Source: Bacteroidota bacterium (lineage in GTDB: Bacteria > Bacteroidota > Ignavibacteria > UBA10030 > UBA8401). From it: a stretch of 54,190 bases of DNA. Below the pieces are notes generated by a model. It ran no database searches and was not told where the DNA came from. It saw nothing but the letters and a program-made list of their open reading frames with translations. Positions 53,542-54,190 of this stretch are shown here, one piece after another (position 1 is the first letter of the stretch; each line of letters begins with the position of its first letter). Where the stretch lies: assembly GCA_030679145.1 (NCBI GenBank), contig JAUXTU010000056.1, forward strand, positions 1 through 54,190. Reading direction: 5' to 3'. The position numbers and the translations under genes are program-made.

Positions 53542-53568
53542 AAGGCGGGCTTACGTCCCGCCTTTTTT
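53542..53568 (+). terminator. Intrinsic terminator of the sigma-factor operon
   Basis: AAGGCGGG (53542-53549) and CCCGCCTT (53557-53564) form a perfect GC-rich stem with a seven-base loop, followed by a T-run. It separates the sigma operon from the cysteine desulfurase gene. Confidence 0.92.
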
Positions 53569-53607
53569 GTTTTTTGCTTCTTCTGAAATTAAACGATATA
53601 TTTTTGT

Positions 53608-54190
53608 GTGAAAAAACAAGACTATCCAATATACCTTGATTACAGTGCAACAACGCCGATTGATCCTCAAGTGGCATCAACTATTGAGTGGCATTATAGT
53701 AATACATATGGTAATGCATCTTCAATTCATTCTTACGGACGAACAGCCAAAGTTGTTTTAGAAGAAAGCAGAGAAATTATTGCACGAAGTATCGGCGCAG
53801 AAACTGCTGAAATATTCTTTACTGCTGGTGGAACAGAATCTGATAATCATGCGATAATAGGGACGGCATTTGCTCAACGAAAGAAATATGGTAAAGATCA
53901 TATCATAGTTTCGGCAATTGAACATCATGCCGTATTGGATTCTGCTGAATATCTTAAGAGCCATGATTTTCGTATTTCTTTTTTGCCTGTTGATAGAAAT
54001 GGAATTGTCAACATTGTTGAACTAGGGATAGTGATTAACGATTCCACAGCATTGGTTTCTGTGATGCATGCAAACAATGAAACCGGTATGATCCAACCGA
54101 TTAAAGAAATTGCTGAACTTACAAAAAAGAATCACATTGTTTTTCATTCTGATACTGTTCAAACAATTGGAAAAATCCCTGTAAATGTTA
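53608..54190 (+). CDS. Cysteine desulfurase (NifS/IscS type), 5' part
   Basis: The frame starts at GTG 53608 and is open to the window's end (194 codons). The N-terminus KKQDYPIYLDYSATTPIDPQ carries the IscS/NifS beginning. It also has YGNASSIHSYGRTA, FTAGGTESDNHAI, the PLP-ring-stacking His in IEHHAVLDSA, MHANNETGMIQPI and FHSDTVQTIGKIPV. It removes sulfur from cysteine for iron-sulfur clusters and tRNA thiolation. The PLP lysine and active-site cysteine lie beyond the window, so IscS and NifS (or tRNA-thiolation types) cannot be told apart. Confidence 0.93.
   Translation, partial: MKKQDYPIYLDYSATTPIDPQVASTIEWHYSNTYGNASSIHSYGRTAKVVLEESREIIARSIGAETAEIFFTAGGTESDNHAIIGTAFAQRKKYGKDHIIVSAIEHHAVLDSAEYLKSHDFRISFLPVDRNGIVNIVELGIVINDSTALVSVMHANNETGMIQPIKEIAELTKKNHIVFHSDTVQTIGKIPVNV

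Noticed and set aside
53574-53602. TTGCTT-N17-TATATT as promoter of the cysteine desulfurase gene
   Set aside because: The -10 box is good, but transcription would start at the GTG codon itself, leaving no leader; -35 matches only half.
1-54190. CRISPR arrays, tRNA or rRNA genes, insertion sequences, phage genes
   Set aside because: None seen: no regular short repeats, no tRNA-like cloverleaf in the gaps, and no transposase or integrase sequence in any frame.

Overview
The window looks like a chromosomal segment of an AT-rich, Gram-negative bacterium of the FCB group (Bacteroidota / Ignavibacteriota / Chlorobiota side). The main evidence is a full-length SprA/Sov-type translocon of the type IX secretion system followed directly by a PorX-type response regulator, together with a TonB-dependent receptor, a Wzi-like outer-membrane protein and an SLBB export protein. 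Several genes have clear Shine-Dalgarno sequences, and one promoter is close to the sigma-70 consensus. Both are less typical of classical Bacteroidia, so I lean towards an Ignavibacteria-like lineage; this is inference. All convincing genes are on the + strand. I saw no rRNA, tRNA, CRISPR array, insertion sequence or phage gene.

Layout. 1-4250: the 3' end of a Kbl-type aminotransferase, two tandem membrane acyltransferase paralogues (HGSNAT/DUF1624 type), and RmuC. 4384-13933: sprA and porX of the type IX system, tightly coupled to tsaE and tsaB (t6A tRNA modification). 14023-17412: accD, arginase, panC and a stand-alone GlmU-like nucleotidyltransferase. 17486-20602: a secreted protein of unknown function with its own promoter and terminator, then a LytR_C protein, rsfS and argS. 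20780-40296: an exopolysaccharide/capsule locus with rfbB, an SLBB export protein, a DegT aminotransferase, Wzz, two methyltransferases, a Wzx flippase, a Wzy/ligase-type polymerase, five glycosyltransferases, a polyprenyl-phosphate sugar transferase, a Dpm1-like synthase, and a fusion of a GT2 glycosyltransferase to a sugar-transferase domain that has lost its catalytic block. The middle (about 24.6-36 kb) is visibly more AT-rich than its surroundings. 40357-44258: accA, a YbgC-type thioesterase, a 51-residue Trm112-like protein, nadC and a second flippase. 44255-47646: a vitamin B12 island with two near-identical cobalamin riboswitches, one before a small DUF6580-like membrane protein and one before a BtuB-like receptor. 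Each riboswitch is followed by an intrinsic terminator. 47695-51804: glucose-6-phosphate isomerase, a lone NanE epimerase and a Wzi-like protein. 51849-53517: ECF sigma factor, anti-sigma-like membrane protein and a CpxP/Spy-like periplasmic protein. 53608-end: a truncated cysteine desulfurase.

How the genes work together. The polysaccharide genes form a plausible Wzx/Wzy pathway: lipid-linked initiation, glycosyl transfer, flipping, polymerisation, length control and export, with Wzi possibly attaching the product at the surface. The B12 island is a self-contained regulon in which vitamin B12 should shut off its own uptake genes. Of everything here, the least described parts are the B12-controlled small membrane protein, the GT2/degenerate sugar-transferase fusion, and the orphan secreted protein at 17.5 kb. 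All functions are read from sequence by eye; no database search was run.
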